From: Cernens ardua
GTDB lineage: Bacteria > Pseudomonadota > Gammaproteobacteria > Pseudomonadales > Halomonadaceae
DNA length: 64,000 nucleotides
NCBI RefSeq assembly: GCF_051251085.1
Contig: NZ_JBPCZH010000001.1
Span: 806,001-870,000 of the forward strand
Direction of reading: 5' to 3'
The notes beneath the pieces were generated by a model, which was not told the origin of the DNA, searched no databases, and was given only the letters and a program-made list of their open reading frames with translations. This document shows, piece by piece, positions 1 to 8,749 of the stretch. A program made the translations under genes and the position numbers. The stretch's first letter is position 1. Every line of letters begins with the position of its first letter.

Positions 1-353
1 TTCCCAAGATATTCCATGACAAAATGATCGGCAGAAGATGAATCACAAAGACGCTCATACACCGAAGGCAGTTTGGGACCAATACCCCATTGGCTGGCAT
101 GGGCGGCAGCAACCACGCTATTGGAAGGCTCAATATAGAAAGAAGTTTCTGGATGCCACGACTTGAGCAACAATGAATGTCCGGCGCGTTCTCCCACCCA
201 TATATCTGCATCCACGCCCCGCCAACCGGGTGACGCACAAGGTTGGAAGGGCCTTGTAACCTGTTCCGCAGGGCCACCCAATGCATCGGACAGCCACTGC
301 ATCACCTTTTTCTCATGGTTATCGGTACACAATGTCCTTTTCTCTAACGTCAT
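1..353 (-). CDS. Partial phosphotransferase-fold kinase (choline kinase / aminoglycoside phosphotransferase-like), N-terminal part
   Basis: Reading leftward from an ATG at 353, an open frame of 117 codons runs off the window edge with no stop. The translated part has a short acidic/basic N-terminus, then GHSLLLKSWHPETSF, which resembles the ATP-binding lysine strand of the aminoglycoside/choline kinase fold, and an AAHASQWGIGPKL segment typical of the helix and following strand in that family, where the product of a previous step is often described as G-I-G-P. The catalytic HGD loop would lie outside the window, so activity and substrate cannot be read. It sits 57 bases downstream of the amidase on the same strand, so the two may be co-transcribed. 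No strong ribosome binding site precedes the ATG. The family call is inference from pattern only. Confidence 0.6.
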   Translation of the reverse strand, partial: MTLEKRTLCTDNHEKKVMQWLSDALGGPAEQVTRPFQPCASPGWRGVDADIWVGERAGHSLLLKSWHPETSFYIEPSNSVVAAAHASQWGIGPKLPSVYERLCDSSSADHFVMEYLG

Positions 354-410
354 GATTATCGTTTTGTTTTCGATGACTGATGAGCGACCGGGAGAGGCTT
401 CATTCAACCA

Positions 411-1853
411 TTATGTGTTCCGAGCAGTTGGAGTGAGCGGCCATTGCCGATGAATACGCCCCTCTTGCCGCAACCGCTGTTCTATTCGTACAGCCAACCG
501 TATCAGGCCAATATCATGAAAGCGCCGCCCTACCAATTGCATACCTATCGGTAGCCCTTGATGATCGAATCCCGCATGAATCGCCACTGCCGGGTGCCCG
601 GACTGATTAAAGGGGGCAGTGAAGCCACAGTGCCCCAGCGGAAGACTCGTATTTGGGCCCAACTGGTCAGCCGGAAAATTAACCCATGGCATCACCGGTG
701 TCAGTAGCACATCGACATTTTCGAAAAGTGCGGAGGTAAAGGCCACTCCCTCCTCAATCCCCTGCTGATGCTGCTGAACAGTCTTGACATCCCAGTTCCT
801 GGCAGGCATGAACCACTCAGCCAATGCAAAGGGAATACCTTCACGCGTTTGAGAATCAGCATGCAAATATTCCTGCCAGGCCCTCAGTTTGAACGTATTA
901 TCAATGGCTTCCCAAAGGGTATCCGGATATTCCGCCTGACCCTGGATGACCTTGTGCCCTTCATCACGCAACAGTTGGGCAATATATTCAAGCAGGTGAT
1001 GTATCTCAGGTTGAAGTGGAGCCTCTTCATCAAGGCCGGCCCGACGCTTCATTGCAGAGCCAAAAGTGTCGAACACAGCGATGCGCTGAGGTGCCGTTGA
1101 AATCGCCGCCTCTTCGATGAACGGTACCGAAAAACGGTCCCGAGGATGCGTGCCGGACAGCAGCCTGAGCGCAGGTTCCAAATCCGCGGCATAGCGCGTG
1201 ATAGGGCCCGCAGAGCGCACTGTAGAAGAAGGGCTATGAGCGATCATTCCCTGCGTGGGCTTAAGGGCTGCCAATCCACAATGCGATGCAGGCAACCTGA
1301 CAGAGCCTGCAATATCAGAACCGACTGCCATCCACCCCACGCCTGCGGCCAATGAGGCACCACCGCCCGCACTGGATCCTCCGGGGCTGAACGCCGTATT
1401 CCATGGGTTACGCGTAATACCGAAAAAAGAGCTGACGCCCGACGCACTCATGCCAAAATCAGGCATGGTTCCTTTGGCTACAACAACAGCGCCAGCAGCC
1501 TTCAATCGTTCCACAGGCGGTGCATCGTGTTGTGAAAGGACACCTTCACCGTGGGCTACGGAGCCATGATGCCAATGACTGCCGATTGCGTGAATCGAAT
1601 CCTTGATTGTCACAGGCACACCATCCCAGGGTCCAAGCGCTTGCCCTGAATGCCAACGCTGGGTCGCCCGTTCGGCCTCGTAAAGTGCGTCCTCATAGCG
1701 AATATCATAAAGCGCATTGATCACCGGATTGACTTCATCAATATGCTGCAGCGTCTTGCCAACCACTTCACTGGGTGTCAATTGCCGAGTCCGGTATGCC
1801 TCTATTAATGCACTCAACGGCATCATTGCCAGACTTTCCATATCAGCAGACAT
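411..1853 (-). CDS. Amidase signature family hydrolase
   Basis: This 480-residue protein has the amidase signature fold. The Ser-cisSer-Lys set is visible: the lysine in VTIKDSIHA, the cis-serine in the glycine-rich GGSSAGGGASLAAG loop, and the nucleophile serine in GSDIAGSVRLPA. Length is normal for the family (450-500). Members hydrolyse amides of many kinds (aryl, indoleacetamide, fatty, aminohexanoate cyclic dimer), and nothing here fixes the substrate. It lacks neighbouring gatB/gatC, so a GatA role is unlikely. Two start choices exist: GTG at 1859 and ATG at 1853. The ATG is preferred because AAAGG lies 5 bases before it. The upstream region and first codons lie inside a 26-bp tandem repeat. 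Downstream is the partial kinase gene. Confidence 0.88.
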   Translation of the reverse strand: MSADMESLAMMPLSALIEAYRTRQLTPSEVVGKTLQHIDEVNPVINALYDIRYEDALYEAERATQRWHSGQALGPWDGVPVTIKDSIHAIGSHWHHGSVAHGEGVLSQHDAPPVERLKAAGAVVVAKGTMPDFGMSASGVSSFFGITRNPWNTAFSPGGSSAGGGASLAAGVGWMAVGSDIAGSVRLPASHCGLAALKPTQGMIAHSPSSTVRSAGPITRYAADLEPALRLLSGTHPRDRFSVPFIEEAAISTAPQRIAVFDTFGSAMKRRAGLDEEAPLQPEIHHLLEYIAQLLRDEGHKVIQGQAEYPDTLWEAIDNTFKLRAWQEYLHADSQTREGIPFALAEWFMPARNWDVKTVQQHQQGIEEGVAFTSALFENVDVLLTPVMPWVNFPADQLGPNTSLPLGHCGFTAPFNQSGHPAVAIHAGFDHQGLPIGMQLVGRRFHDIGLIRLAVRIEQRLRQEGRIHRQWPLTPTARNT

Positions 1854-1914
1854 ATCCACCTTTCCATATCAGAACCGAAGGCACCCTCTCCATATCAGAA
1901 CCGAACGCACCATC
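1837..1914. repeat. 26-bp tandem repeat, about three copies, spanning the amidase start
   Basis: Copies begin at 1837, 1863 and 1889, each opening with TCCATATCAG. The second and third copies are almost identical for the whole unit; the first has diverged in its middle and overlaps the first codons of the amidase. On the amidase strand the repeat supplies the AAAGG ribosome-binding element, so unit number could change the leader length. Confidence 0.85.
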
Positions 1915-2088
1915 AATGTAATAGTGTTGAAAAACCTATTATCCAATGAGTCGGTAGAGCTGATCCAGCTTTGATTTTATTTCTTGCTCATATTTCACCG
2001 GCGTCTGGTGATCCTGAAGGAGACAACCTTGAAATAGCCATTGGAACGTCATAGCCTGATTCCATACTGAATTTACAAGGCCACCCCG

Positions 2089-3120
2089 ATGTCACCAATG
2101 TCCACCATTTCTCAAAAAACACATATACCTGCCACCATGCAAGCCGTGGTATATCAAGCCGCTGGCGGGCCAGAGGTTATCGCACTGGAAGATCGCCCTA
2201 CGCCTGTACCTTTGGAAAACGAAGTATTGGTCAAGGTAGCGGCAGCCGGTATCAATCGTCCGGATGTCATGCAGCGCGAAGGCAAATATCCGCCACCCAG
2301 CGGTGCCTCGGATATCCCCGGCCTGGAAATAGCCGGTGAAGTTGTTGCAATAGGTGATCAGGTGCGCCGTTTCAGCCTGGGGGACAAGATCTGTGGTCTG
2401 GTCGCTGGTGGTGGGTACGCACAATATTGTGTCGTGCATGAAGATAATGCGCTCTTTGTACCGGAAGGCCTTAGCCTGCAGGAAGCCGCGGCCCTTCCGG
2501 AGACCTTCATGACGGTCTGGACCAATCTATTTGAAGACGGCAAGTTGAGCGATCAGGATCGCGTCCTGATACATGGCGGAAGCTCGGGAATTGGCACTAC
2601 TGCCATTCAGTTAGCAAAGGCTTTTCAGGCAAAGCAGATCCTGGTCACGGTAGGGAATGAAGCAAAAGCAGAGGCGTGTCGTTCACTGGGCGCGGATATT
2701 GCCATTAATTATCGTGAAGAGGACTTCGTCTCTGCCGTGAAAGAGAACACGCAAGGGCATGGGGCCGATCTGATACTGGATATGATCGGAGGCGATTACG
2801 TCACTAAAAACTATCAGGCAGCGGCCAAATTCGGGCGCATTATTCAAATCGCGACACAACAAGGCAATCCGCACGAGGTAGAAGTCTTCCGACTGATGCT
2901 AAAACGTCTGACACACACGGGTTCTACATTGAGATCGCGTAGTGTAGAAGAGAAAGCCCTTATTGTGAGAGCACTGGAAAAGGACGTGTGGCCGAAAATC
3001 AGTCACGGCGAAATAAAGCCGTATATTCATGCGACCTTTTCCTACAAGGACGCCCCAAAAGCACACCAATTGATGGATTCAAGCCAACATATCGGCAAAA
3101 TCGTACTCACGTTTGATTAA
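2089..3120 (+). CDS. Zinc-free quinone oxidoreductase (MDR superfamily, PIG3/QOR type)
   Basis: This 343-residue NAD(P)H:quinone oxidoreductase-like protein has an N-terminal GroES-like domain (PGLEIAGEVVAIG, about residues 75-90) and a C-terminal Rossmann domain with HGGSSGIGTTAIQLAKAF, the QOR/PIG3 nucleotide-binding signature. The catalytic and structural zinc ligands of alcohol dehydrogenases are absent, as expected for the zinc-free branch, which reduces quinones or other electrophiles with NADPH. AAGG lies 8 bases before the ATG at 2089; ATGs at 2098 and 2137 are possible alternatives, and the last would match the usual family start (MQAVVY). It is a stand-alone gene, convergent with ppx. 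Confidence 0.9.
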   Translation: MSPMSTISQKTHIPATMQAVVYQAAGGPEVIALEDRPTPVPLENEVLVKVAAAGINRPDVMQREGKYPPPSGASDIPGLEIAGEVVAIGDQVRRFSLGDKICGLVAGGGYAQYCVVHEDNALFVPEGLSLQEAAALPETFMTVWTNLFEDGKLSDQDRVLIHGGSSGIGTTAIQLAKAFQAKQILVTVGNEAKAEACRSLGADIAINYREEDFVSAVKENTQGHGADLILDMIGGDYVTKNYQAAAKFGRIIQIATQQGNPHEVEVFRLMLKRLTHTGSTLRSRSVEEKALIVRALEKDVWPKISHGEIKPYIHATFSYKDAPKAHQLMDSSQHIGKIVLTFD

Positions 3121-3234
3121 TATCGTACAACAGGGATTTTCTGATTAATTCATGTATGCAAGTAGGCCCCTTGGGCAGCCCGTAAAGCCTGTTCAGGGGG
3201 CGTAGTGTAAACCGCGCTTGTAGAGGCCGCGGGT

Positions 3235-4779
3235 TCAGTTCTCCTTGATATCAAGGCAAAGACCCAATTTGGCAAACTGTTTGACTTCACTACGCAAATC
3301 ATCCAGCAAGACAGGGTCCATACGTCCTTCTACCGTCACGTCTACCTCAAGCGTGTCGTCATCCTTGGCATGGATGAAAAAGCGGGGGTCGGAGTCCTGT
3401 CGATCACTATTATTGAGTACCGCCAACCGCAATAAAGCGATAATGCGATAAATATCGTGTTTTTTATACAGCGAGAAAGACGGTATCAAATCAAGCTTTA
3501 TTTTTTTACGGTAGGCACGTACCAGTGTCGCCAGTAGGGCTTGTTCCTCCCGGCCGAAACCGGGCATATCCGCGTTGGCCAAAATATAGGAGGAGTGTTG
3601 CTGCAAGCTACTGGAATTGATCTGCAAACCGATTTCATGCAACCGTGCTGCCCAGAGCAGGCGATTCAACCACCCTTCATCCAGCGCAAAGACCTCAGCA
3701 GCATCCTTGAAAAAGCGTAACGCGGTTTTCTCTACACGGCGGCTTTGGTTGACATCGACCTGATAACGGGCGGCCATGCCATCCACAGTGCGTTGGCGTA
3801 CATCCTGATGGTCCATGACCCGGCTCGCCAGCTCATACAACACCCCTTCACGCAAAGCGGCATCATGAATGAAGAGCTGCTTGATCTTCAGCCGGTCCAT
3901 GATGGCCCACAAAATGGCAACACCCGCAGTAAGAATGGCTTCACGTTCCGGATCCATTCCGCTAATGGAAATCTTGTCCACTCGGCCAATATCAATCAGT
4001 GCTTCACGGCACTTCTGGAGCTGCGCCTTTGTAATAACGCCCTCTACCGCATCCTCTTGTTGATTGACCCAATGCGCAATGGCCTTGGCCGTACCCGAAG
4101 TCGCATAAACAACATCGTAGGTGTAGTGAGTCAGCTGTTGTACAACCGGTTCAAGTTCTTTGCGTGCCGCCAAACAGGCACGATCAAAGCGCTTCGCCGT
4201 AATTTCTCCATCACCGAAGAAGCGCTCGGTAAAACTGACACATCCCATTAGACGCGAAGTCAGAAAATCTACCGTGAAGGCATGTCCTGAGATCAGCTCG
4301 GTACTGCCACCCCCAATGTCGATCACCAGACGCTGCGCATCGGTAGGCGTGGTTTGTGCCACGCCTTTATAGATTAAGCGAGCTTCTTCACGACCAGAAA
4401 TTGTCTCGATGGGATAAGGCAGGAATTCAGCCGCACGAGTAATGAATTCATCACGATTTCTTGCTTCACGGAGTGTGTGTGTCGCAACAATGTGCACCTT
4501 GTCAGGTGAAAAGCCCTCCAAACGCTGGGCACACAGGCGCAACGCATCCAGACCTCTCTGCATGGACTCATCATCAAGATAATTGTCTTCATCCAGGCCA
4601 GTCGCAAGATGCACTCGCTGTTTGAAACGCAGTAGCGGTTGCAGTTGCTGATCAATGACCCTGGCCGTAATCAGATGAAAACTATTGGAACCAAGATCCA
4701 GCGCCGCAAATTGTGCGGGGGCAGCGGCCGCCCCTTCATCCAAAGGCGCTAAAGGAGTCAGAGGTTCGGTTTCACTCAT
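3235..4779 (-). CDS. ppx: Exopolyphosphatase Ppx
   Basis: The 514-residue exopolyphosphatase removes terminal phosphate from polyphosphate chains. The N-terminal half has the ASKHA-fold signatures ALDLGSNSFHLI (about residue 25) and DIGGGSTELI (about residue 145). The C-terminal half is the HD-like helical domain that binds long chains (RLHEIGLQI, about residue 375). Length matches the long Ppx class (about 500) rather than short GppA-only forms, although Ppx and GppA are close paralogues. Its start codon overlaps the ppk stop by 4 bases (ATGA), so the two are translationally coupled. Both should follow the Pho-box promoter upstream of ppk. Confidence 0.95.
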   Translation of the reverse strand: MSETEPLTPLAPLDEGAAAAPAQFAALDLGSNSFHLITARVIDQQLQPLLRFKQRVHLATGLDEDNYLDDESMQRGLDALRLCAQRLEGFSPDKVHIVATHTLREARNRDEFITRAAEFLPYPIETISGREEARLIYKGVAQTTPTDAQRLVIDIGGGSTELISGHAFTVDFLTSRLMGCVSFTERFFGDGEITAKRFDRACLAARKELEPVVQQLTHYTYDVVYATSGTAKAIAHWVNQQEDAVEGVITKAQLQKCREALIDIGRVDKISISGMDPEREAILTAGVAILWAIMDRLKIKQLFIHDAALREGVLYELASRVMDHQDVRQRTVDGMAARYQVDVNQSRRVEKTALRFFKDAAEVFALDEGWLNRLLWAARLHEIGLQINSSSLQQHSSYILANADMPGFGREEQALLATLVRAYRKKIKLDLIPSFSLYKKHDIYRIIALLRLAVLNNSDRQDSDPRFFIHAKDDDTLEVDVTVEGRMDPVLLDDLRSEVKQFAKLGLCLDIKEN

Positions 4780-6824
4780 TGCACACCACCCAGTTGTTTC
4801 AGGTAGTCATAAATCGCCATTTGCGATCTGACCTTTTTGCGATTTCCACGGCGTCGGTAGTGGTTTACCTGATCCTTGTCGATAACTCGGGCCTTGGTGG
4901 TATCACACCACTGAAGCTCCATGATCGACTTTACCTGTTCGGCAATACGCTTGTCGTAGAGCGGACATGCAACTTCAACACGTTGATCAAGATTACGCCC
5001 GTACCAGTCAGCCGATGAAATGTAAATCCGCTCGGCACCGCCATTATAAAAGCAATATACACGGGAATGTTCCAGGAAGCGATCCACGATACTGATCACT
5101 TCAATCCCTTCGCTTATTCCCTTGATACCCGGTATCAAACAGCACATGCCACGTACAATAGCGCGTACTTTTACCCCTGCCTGGGATGCCTGTTCCAATG
5201 CGGCAATCATGGTGTGATCCACAAGGCTATTCACCTTGATGAATATCTCTGCCTTTTTTCCCTGACGCGCCGATTCCATTTCATTTTCGATCATTTCCAG
5301 TAGCCGCTGACGCGTGGTCAACGGGGAGACCAGCAAATGCTTGAATTCAGGAGGCCGATAGGGTTTTTCCAGATAACGGAACACCTGCTCCACTTCTCTG
5401 GTAATGTCAGAATGTGCAGTGAACAGACTAAAATCCGTGTAGATACGAGCTGTCTTTTCATTGAAATTACCCGTTCCCACATGCGCATAACGATGCAACT
5501 TACCTTTTTCCTTGCGCGTCACCAGAATCAGTTTCGAATGGACTTTAAGCCCCTGAATCCCAAAAATGACACGCACGCCTTCCTGTGTCAGATATTTGGC
5601 CCACTCGATATTGGCTTCTTCATCAAAACGGGCCTGTAGCTCTACCATGACCGTTACCTGCTTGCCATTGCGGGCAGCTTCGACCAATGACTTGATAATG
5701 ACAGAGTGCCGAGCGACCCGATACAAGCAGATTCGAATCGCATGGACATGCGGGTCATACGATGCCTGACGCACAAAATCCGTTAATTGTTCAAAACGGT
5801 GATAGGGATAATTCAGCAGAATATCGCGCTCGGCAATCGCCTCAAACACATTATGATGAGAAGTAAAATCAGGGTGTGTAAGCGCTTTCAAGGGCAGATA
5901 TTCATAGGACTTGCGCCCCCAATTGGCGAAGCTGGTCAAGTCACGGGTGTTACGATAACGCCCGCCGGCCACCAGTGAATCATTGGAAGACATATCGCAG
6001 CGCGCGATCAGGAAATCGAGCATGCTTTCAGGCATATCGGCGTCGTATACCAATCGCACCGCTTCCGCTTGTTCACGCTGGCGAATTCCCTCCTCCATCA
6101 GCTCAAGAATACTGTGCTCGATATCGTGAGAGAGGCGGTATTCTGCATCGCGTGTCAGCTTGAATTCATAGGCTTTCAACGCATCATACGGCACTAGCCC
6201 TTTAAACAATTCCTCCAGACATAGTGAAATTACGTTATCCAACATAATGATGCGCTTGTTACGTTTTTCGTAACGAAAGGGCATTTTGATGAAACGGGGA
6301 AGCGCGTCACGAGGCAGCTCAACGGCGGCGTAATGAATATGCCCTTTATGCGCAATCTCGATACAAAAATAGGTGGAATCCTCCACCAGTGTTTTGGCCA
6401 GGTTGATTCCCTCACCAATCATCAACGGCACCAGATACTTCTTGATCTCGGTATGAAAAAACCAGCGGAGCCACTCACGCTCGCGGGGCGTTGTCTCCTT
6501 TTCATCAATCAGCATCAGGTTTTTACGCGCCAACTCAGCCAATACCTCGACGTGAATACGCTCAAATTTCTCCTGCAGCGCCATTACCTGCTGGTGGATC
6601 TCCGCCAGTAACGCCTCCGCCTTTTTACGATGATGTTTCGATGACGTATTCTCTATTTCCCGACGTACCTCTGCCACACGAACGCTAAAGAATTCATCGG
6701 CATTATTGGAAAAAATCCCCAAAAAATGAACGCGTTCAATAATGGGCACAGTCTTGTCTGCCGCTTCCTGTAATACCCGTTCATTGAATGAAAGCCAGCT
6801 AAGTTCTTTGGGATAAAATTTCAT
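4776..6824 (-). CDS. ppk: Polyphosphate kinase Ppk1
   Basis: Ppk1 makes long-chain polyphosphate from ATP at the inner membrane. The sequence begins KFYPKELSWLSFNERVLQEA, the canonical family N-terminus, and carries the phospholipase-D-like catalytic region with VHSKLILVTR and the histidine in RYAHVGTGNFNEKTA that is autophosphorylated in the family. With the ATG at 6824 the protein has 682 residues, a normal length. A TTG at 6851 would add nine residues that fit no family pattern. Neither start has a strong ribosome-binding site. Just upstream on the same strand a four-base-purine AGGA precedes ATG-TAT-CCT-TGA, a three-codon frame whose TGA overlaps that TTG. First gene of the ppk-ppx operon, driven by a Pho box at 6893-6910. 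Confidence 0.95.
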   Translation of the reverse strand: MKFYPKELSWLSFNERVLQEAADKTVPIIERVHFLGIFSNNADEFFSVRVAEVRREIENTSSKHHRKKAEALLAEIHQQVMALQEKFERIHVEVLAELARKNLMLIDEKETTPREREWLRWFFHTEIKKYLVPLMIGEGINLAKTLVEDSTYFCIEIAHKGHIHYAAVELPRDALPRFIKMPFRYEKRNKRIIMLDNVISLCLEELFKGLVPYDALKAYEFKLTRDAEYRLSHDIEHSILELMEEGIRQREQAEAVRLVYDADMPESMLDFLIARCDMSSNDSLVAGGRYRNTRDLTSFANWGRKSYEYLPLKALTHPDFTSHHNVFEAIAERDILLNYPYHRFEQLTDFVRQASYDPHVHAIRICLYRVARHSVIIKSLVEAARNGKQVTVMVELQARFDEEANIEWAKYLTQEGVRVIFGIQGLKVHSKLILVTRKEKGKLHRYAHVGTGNFNEKTARIYTDFSLFTAHSDITREVEQVFRYLEKPYRPPEFKHLLVSPLTTRQRLLEMIENEMESARQGKKAEIFIKVNSLVDHTMIAALEQASQAGVKVRAIVRGMCCLIPGIKGISEGIEVISIVDRFLEHSRVYCFYNGGAERIYISSADWYGRNLDQRVEVACPLYDKRIAEQVKSIMELQWCDTTKARVIDKDQVNHYRRRGNRKKVRSQMAIYDYLKQLGGVQ

Positions 6825-6876
6825 TACATGTGACCAATTGATGGAGATCAAGGATACATAACCATTCCTAAAGTTT

Positions 6877-6910
6877 AATTTAAGACAACTATGTGACAGT
6901 TATATAAAAG
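6877..6910 (-). promoter_or_regulatory. Pho box plus -10 element for ppk-ppx
   Basis: Read on the minus strand, 6910-6893 is CTTTTATATAACTGTCAC, which matches 16 of 18 positions of the E. coli Pho box consensus (CTGTCATAWAWCTGTCAY). Exactly 10 bases later comes TAAATT (6882-6877), the spacing known for PhoB-activated promoters where the Pho box replaces the -35. Transcription would start near 6870, about 45 nt before the ppk ATG. This predicts induction in phosphate starvation. Confidence 0.8.
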
Positions 6911-7225
6911 AGGGGCACAGCTTCTCTTTCAGAGAAAATCGTATCCTGATGCCCTGCGTCTACAGTGGTAAATAATCCATCACAAGAGAAACCATGAAAT
7001 CGCATATAAATGACATTTATGGAAACAGCGTTGACCCGTAATGCAATCCAGTCGTCCCTTCAAGATTTTGGTGTTACTCTTTGGTGAGATGAACTACAGC
7101 ATGCAGGATGTGACAGAACGTATTGGCAAGACAGCAGAGGGGTTTGCTGACATACGCCCCCTTCATTTCCTCCTGCACCCCATGTGAATTCACTTGTGAC
7201 ACTGCCTTGAGGAGAAAAACCAGCC
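6911..7225. other. Non-coding gap with two very short overlapping frames
   Basis: The gap between the Pho box and the inositol-monophosphatase-family gene contains two tiny plus-strand frames. The first, 6994-7041, has 15 codons and AAGAGA a few bases before its ATG. The second, 7041-7187, has 48 codons and starts inside the stop of the first (TAATG). No homology is recognised for either. A 10-bp perfect palindrome GTGAATTCAC sits at 7184-7193. Confidence 0.4.
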
Positions 7226-8053
7226 ATGGCCTTTAGTGATGCCCAGCTTGATCACTTTGCTTTAATACTTGAAGAAGCTGCAAAAAAAGAAGTCATGCCT
7301 GCCTTCGGTCACTTGGGCAAGGGCGCTATCCGTACCAAGGAGGGTCCTACCGATTTGGTCACTGATGCAGACGAGGCCTCTGAACGTTTGATTACTGAGC
7401 GCTTGCTGGCATCTTTTCCGGATAGCATTGTGATTGGTGAAGAAGCCGTTGCAAAAGGCGAAACGAATCTGGATTCACTCAAGGAGGCAACGCTGGCATT
7501 TATTATCGACCCTATCGATGGCACTCGTAATTACGCGACAGCAACGCCCCTGTTTGGCTTGATCGGTGCTGTGGTCGAAAAAGGGGAAATTACGGCCGGC
7601 GTCATTATTGAACCGATAACACAACGCCGTTTTTGTGCATTGAAGGGGAAAGGCGCGTGGAGCCAACTCTCAAATGGGGAGAGAACTCCTCTCAAAGTGG
7701 CCAAGCCTGTCCCGGTAAATCAAATGGAAGTCCATATATCGACGGGGTTCATGCCCCAGGAATTACGTGACCGAGTGAATTCGAGACTCTCCCATGTGGG
7801 GGCAGTCAGCATGTTCCTTTGTTCGGCACACGATTACAGGTTATTGGGCGAAGGCTATCGCCATGGTTTGATGTACTACAAGCTGATGCCATGGGACCAT
7901 GCGGCCGGATGGCTGATCCATCAGGAGGCAGGCGGATATTCTGCTCATTTTGATGGTACGCCCTATCGCCCATATCACACCACCGGCGGGATACTCTATG
8001 CGCCGGATGAAGCCAGTTGGAAAGCATTGCACAAGGAGCTTCTGGCACCATGA
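7226..8053 (+). CDS. Inositol monophosphatase family protein
   Basis: This 275-residue Li+-sensitive-type phosphatase has the two metal-site signatures: GEE at about residue 71-73 with DPIDGTRN at about 95-102, and WDHAAGWLIHQEAGG at about 222-236. These coordinate the Mg2+ ions and the phosphate ester. Family members act on inositol phosphates, histidinol phosphate or PAP (CysQ); the sequence does not settle which. The start is well supported by GAGGAGAAAAACC before the ATG. Its last bases (ATGA at 8050-8053) contain an ATG in the frame of the next gene, so the two may be co-transcribed. Confidence 0.9.
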   Translation: MAFSDAQLDHFALILEEAAKKEVMPAFGHLGKGAIRTKEGPTDLVTDADEASERLITERLLASFPDSIVIGEEAVAKGETNLDSLKEATLAFIIDPIDGTRNYATATPLFGLIGAVVEKGEITAGVIIEPITQRRFCALKGKGAWSQLSNGERTPLKVAKPVPVNQMEVHISTGFMPQELRDRVNSRLSHVGAVSMFLCSAHDYRLLGEGYRHGLMYYKLMPWDHAAGWLIHQEAGGYSAHFDGTPYRPYHTTGGILYAPDEASWKALHKELLAP

Positions 8054-8094
8054 ACATGCGCCAATACACACACATTTTTTCCCCAAGGCACCTA

Positions 8095-8541
8095 ATGTCC
8101 CTCACTCGGAAAGGGCTGGTGTTGGGGGTATGTACGTGTGGCGTATTGAGCTCAACCGTATATGCAGCACAAGGAGTAAACCTAAGCGTACCGGGCCCGA
8201 ATTATGCCGAGGCGGCCAAAGCATATGCTCAAACTCAGGCGCAACCCAAACACCGCCCCCTGGTTTTCATGCCTGCTCGAACCGAGGGTTATAATGTGCA
8301 TGGCGGTGTATCTACGGGGGTGATGGCAGGCTCACATCACACCAGTGGTGAATATACGGCAGGGTGGGTAACGGTCTCCCGTGGCAAGACGTACTTCAGC
8401 TTCGGTGCAACACAGATGCACATGACAGGTCATCGCTACGGCCGATATGATGCGGACAGCGGCCCTTACAGCATTGGGCCTTATGGCTATGGACCCGGGA
8501 ACACAACCGGATATAGCCTGGCTATTGGTACAGGACCGTAA
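8095..8541 (+). CDS. Small secreted protein of unknown function
   Basis: With the ATG at 8095 (AAGG 8 bases before it) the protein has 148 residues. It starts with a clear signal peptide: basic SLTRKG, a hydrophobic core, then SSTVYA, with likely cleavage after VYA near residue 24. The mature part is rich in Gly, Tyr, His and Pro, ends in repeated GPYG-like turns (about residues 120-140), and has no recognised domain. The periplasm or outside is the likely location. In-frame ATGs at 8050 and 8056 exist and the first overlaps the stop of the upstream phosphatase gene, but they would put a poor leader before the signal peptide. Function is unknown. Confidence 0.65.
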   Translation: MSLTRKGLVLGVCTCGVLSSTVYAAQGVNLSVPGPNYAEAAKAYAQTQAQPKHRPLVFMPARTEGYNVHGGVSTGVMAGSHHTSGEYTAGWVTVSRGKTYFSFGATQMHMTGHRYGRYDADSGPYSIGPYGYGPGNTTGYSLAIGTGP

Positions 8542-8658
8542 GCAGTTACGAAGACTGAATCAACCTAGTAAGCCAACCGTAACAGCGTTCGTGCCCCCTA
8601 ATGATGTTGTACCCCTCACCCTCTCCGCATATTGCTTCGCGGCGCCTATCGGATTTTC

Positions 8659-8715
8659 CTCTATATCACTCTATAAAAACCTCTATACAGATATAGCCTC
8701 TATGCGAATATAGAG
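8659..8715. repeat. Cluster of CTCTATA heptamers
   Basis: CTCTATA occurs at 8659, 8669 and 8681, a one-mismatch copy (CTCTATG) at 8698, and the inverse TATAGAG at 8709-8715. The cluster lies in the AT-rich gap between the convergent secreted-protein gene and orn. The first and last units can pair. It may be a protein-binding cluster, a weak transcription stop or simple sequence drift. Confidence 0.6.
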
Positions 8716-8749
8716 AGAAAGAAACAGCGCCGTAGGCATGTTTTCCATA

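Noticed and set aside
7184..7193. CRP-like site around GTGAATTCAC
   Set aside because: The palindrome lacks the TGTGA-N6-TCACA spacing of CRP sites.
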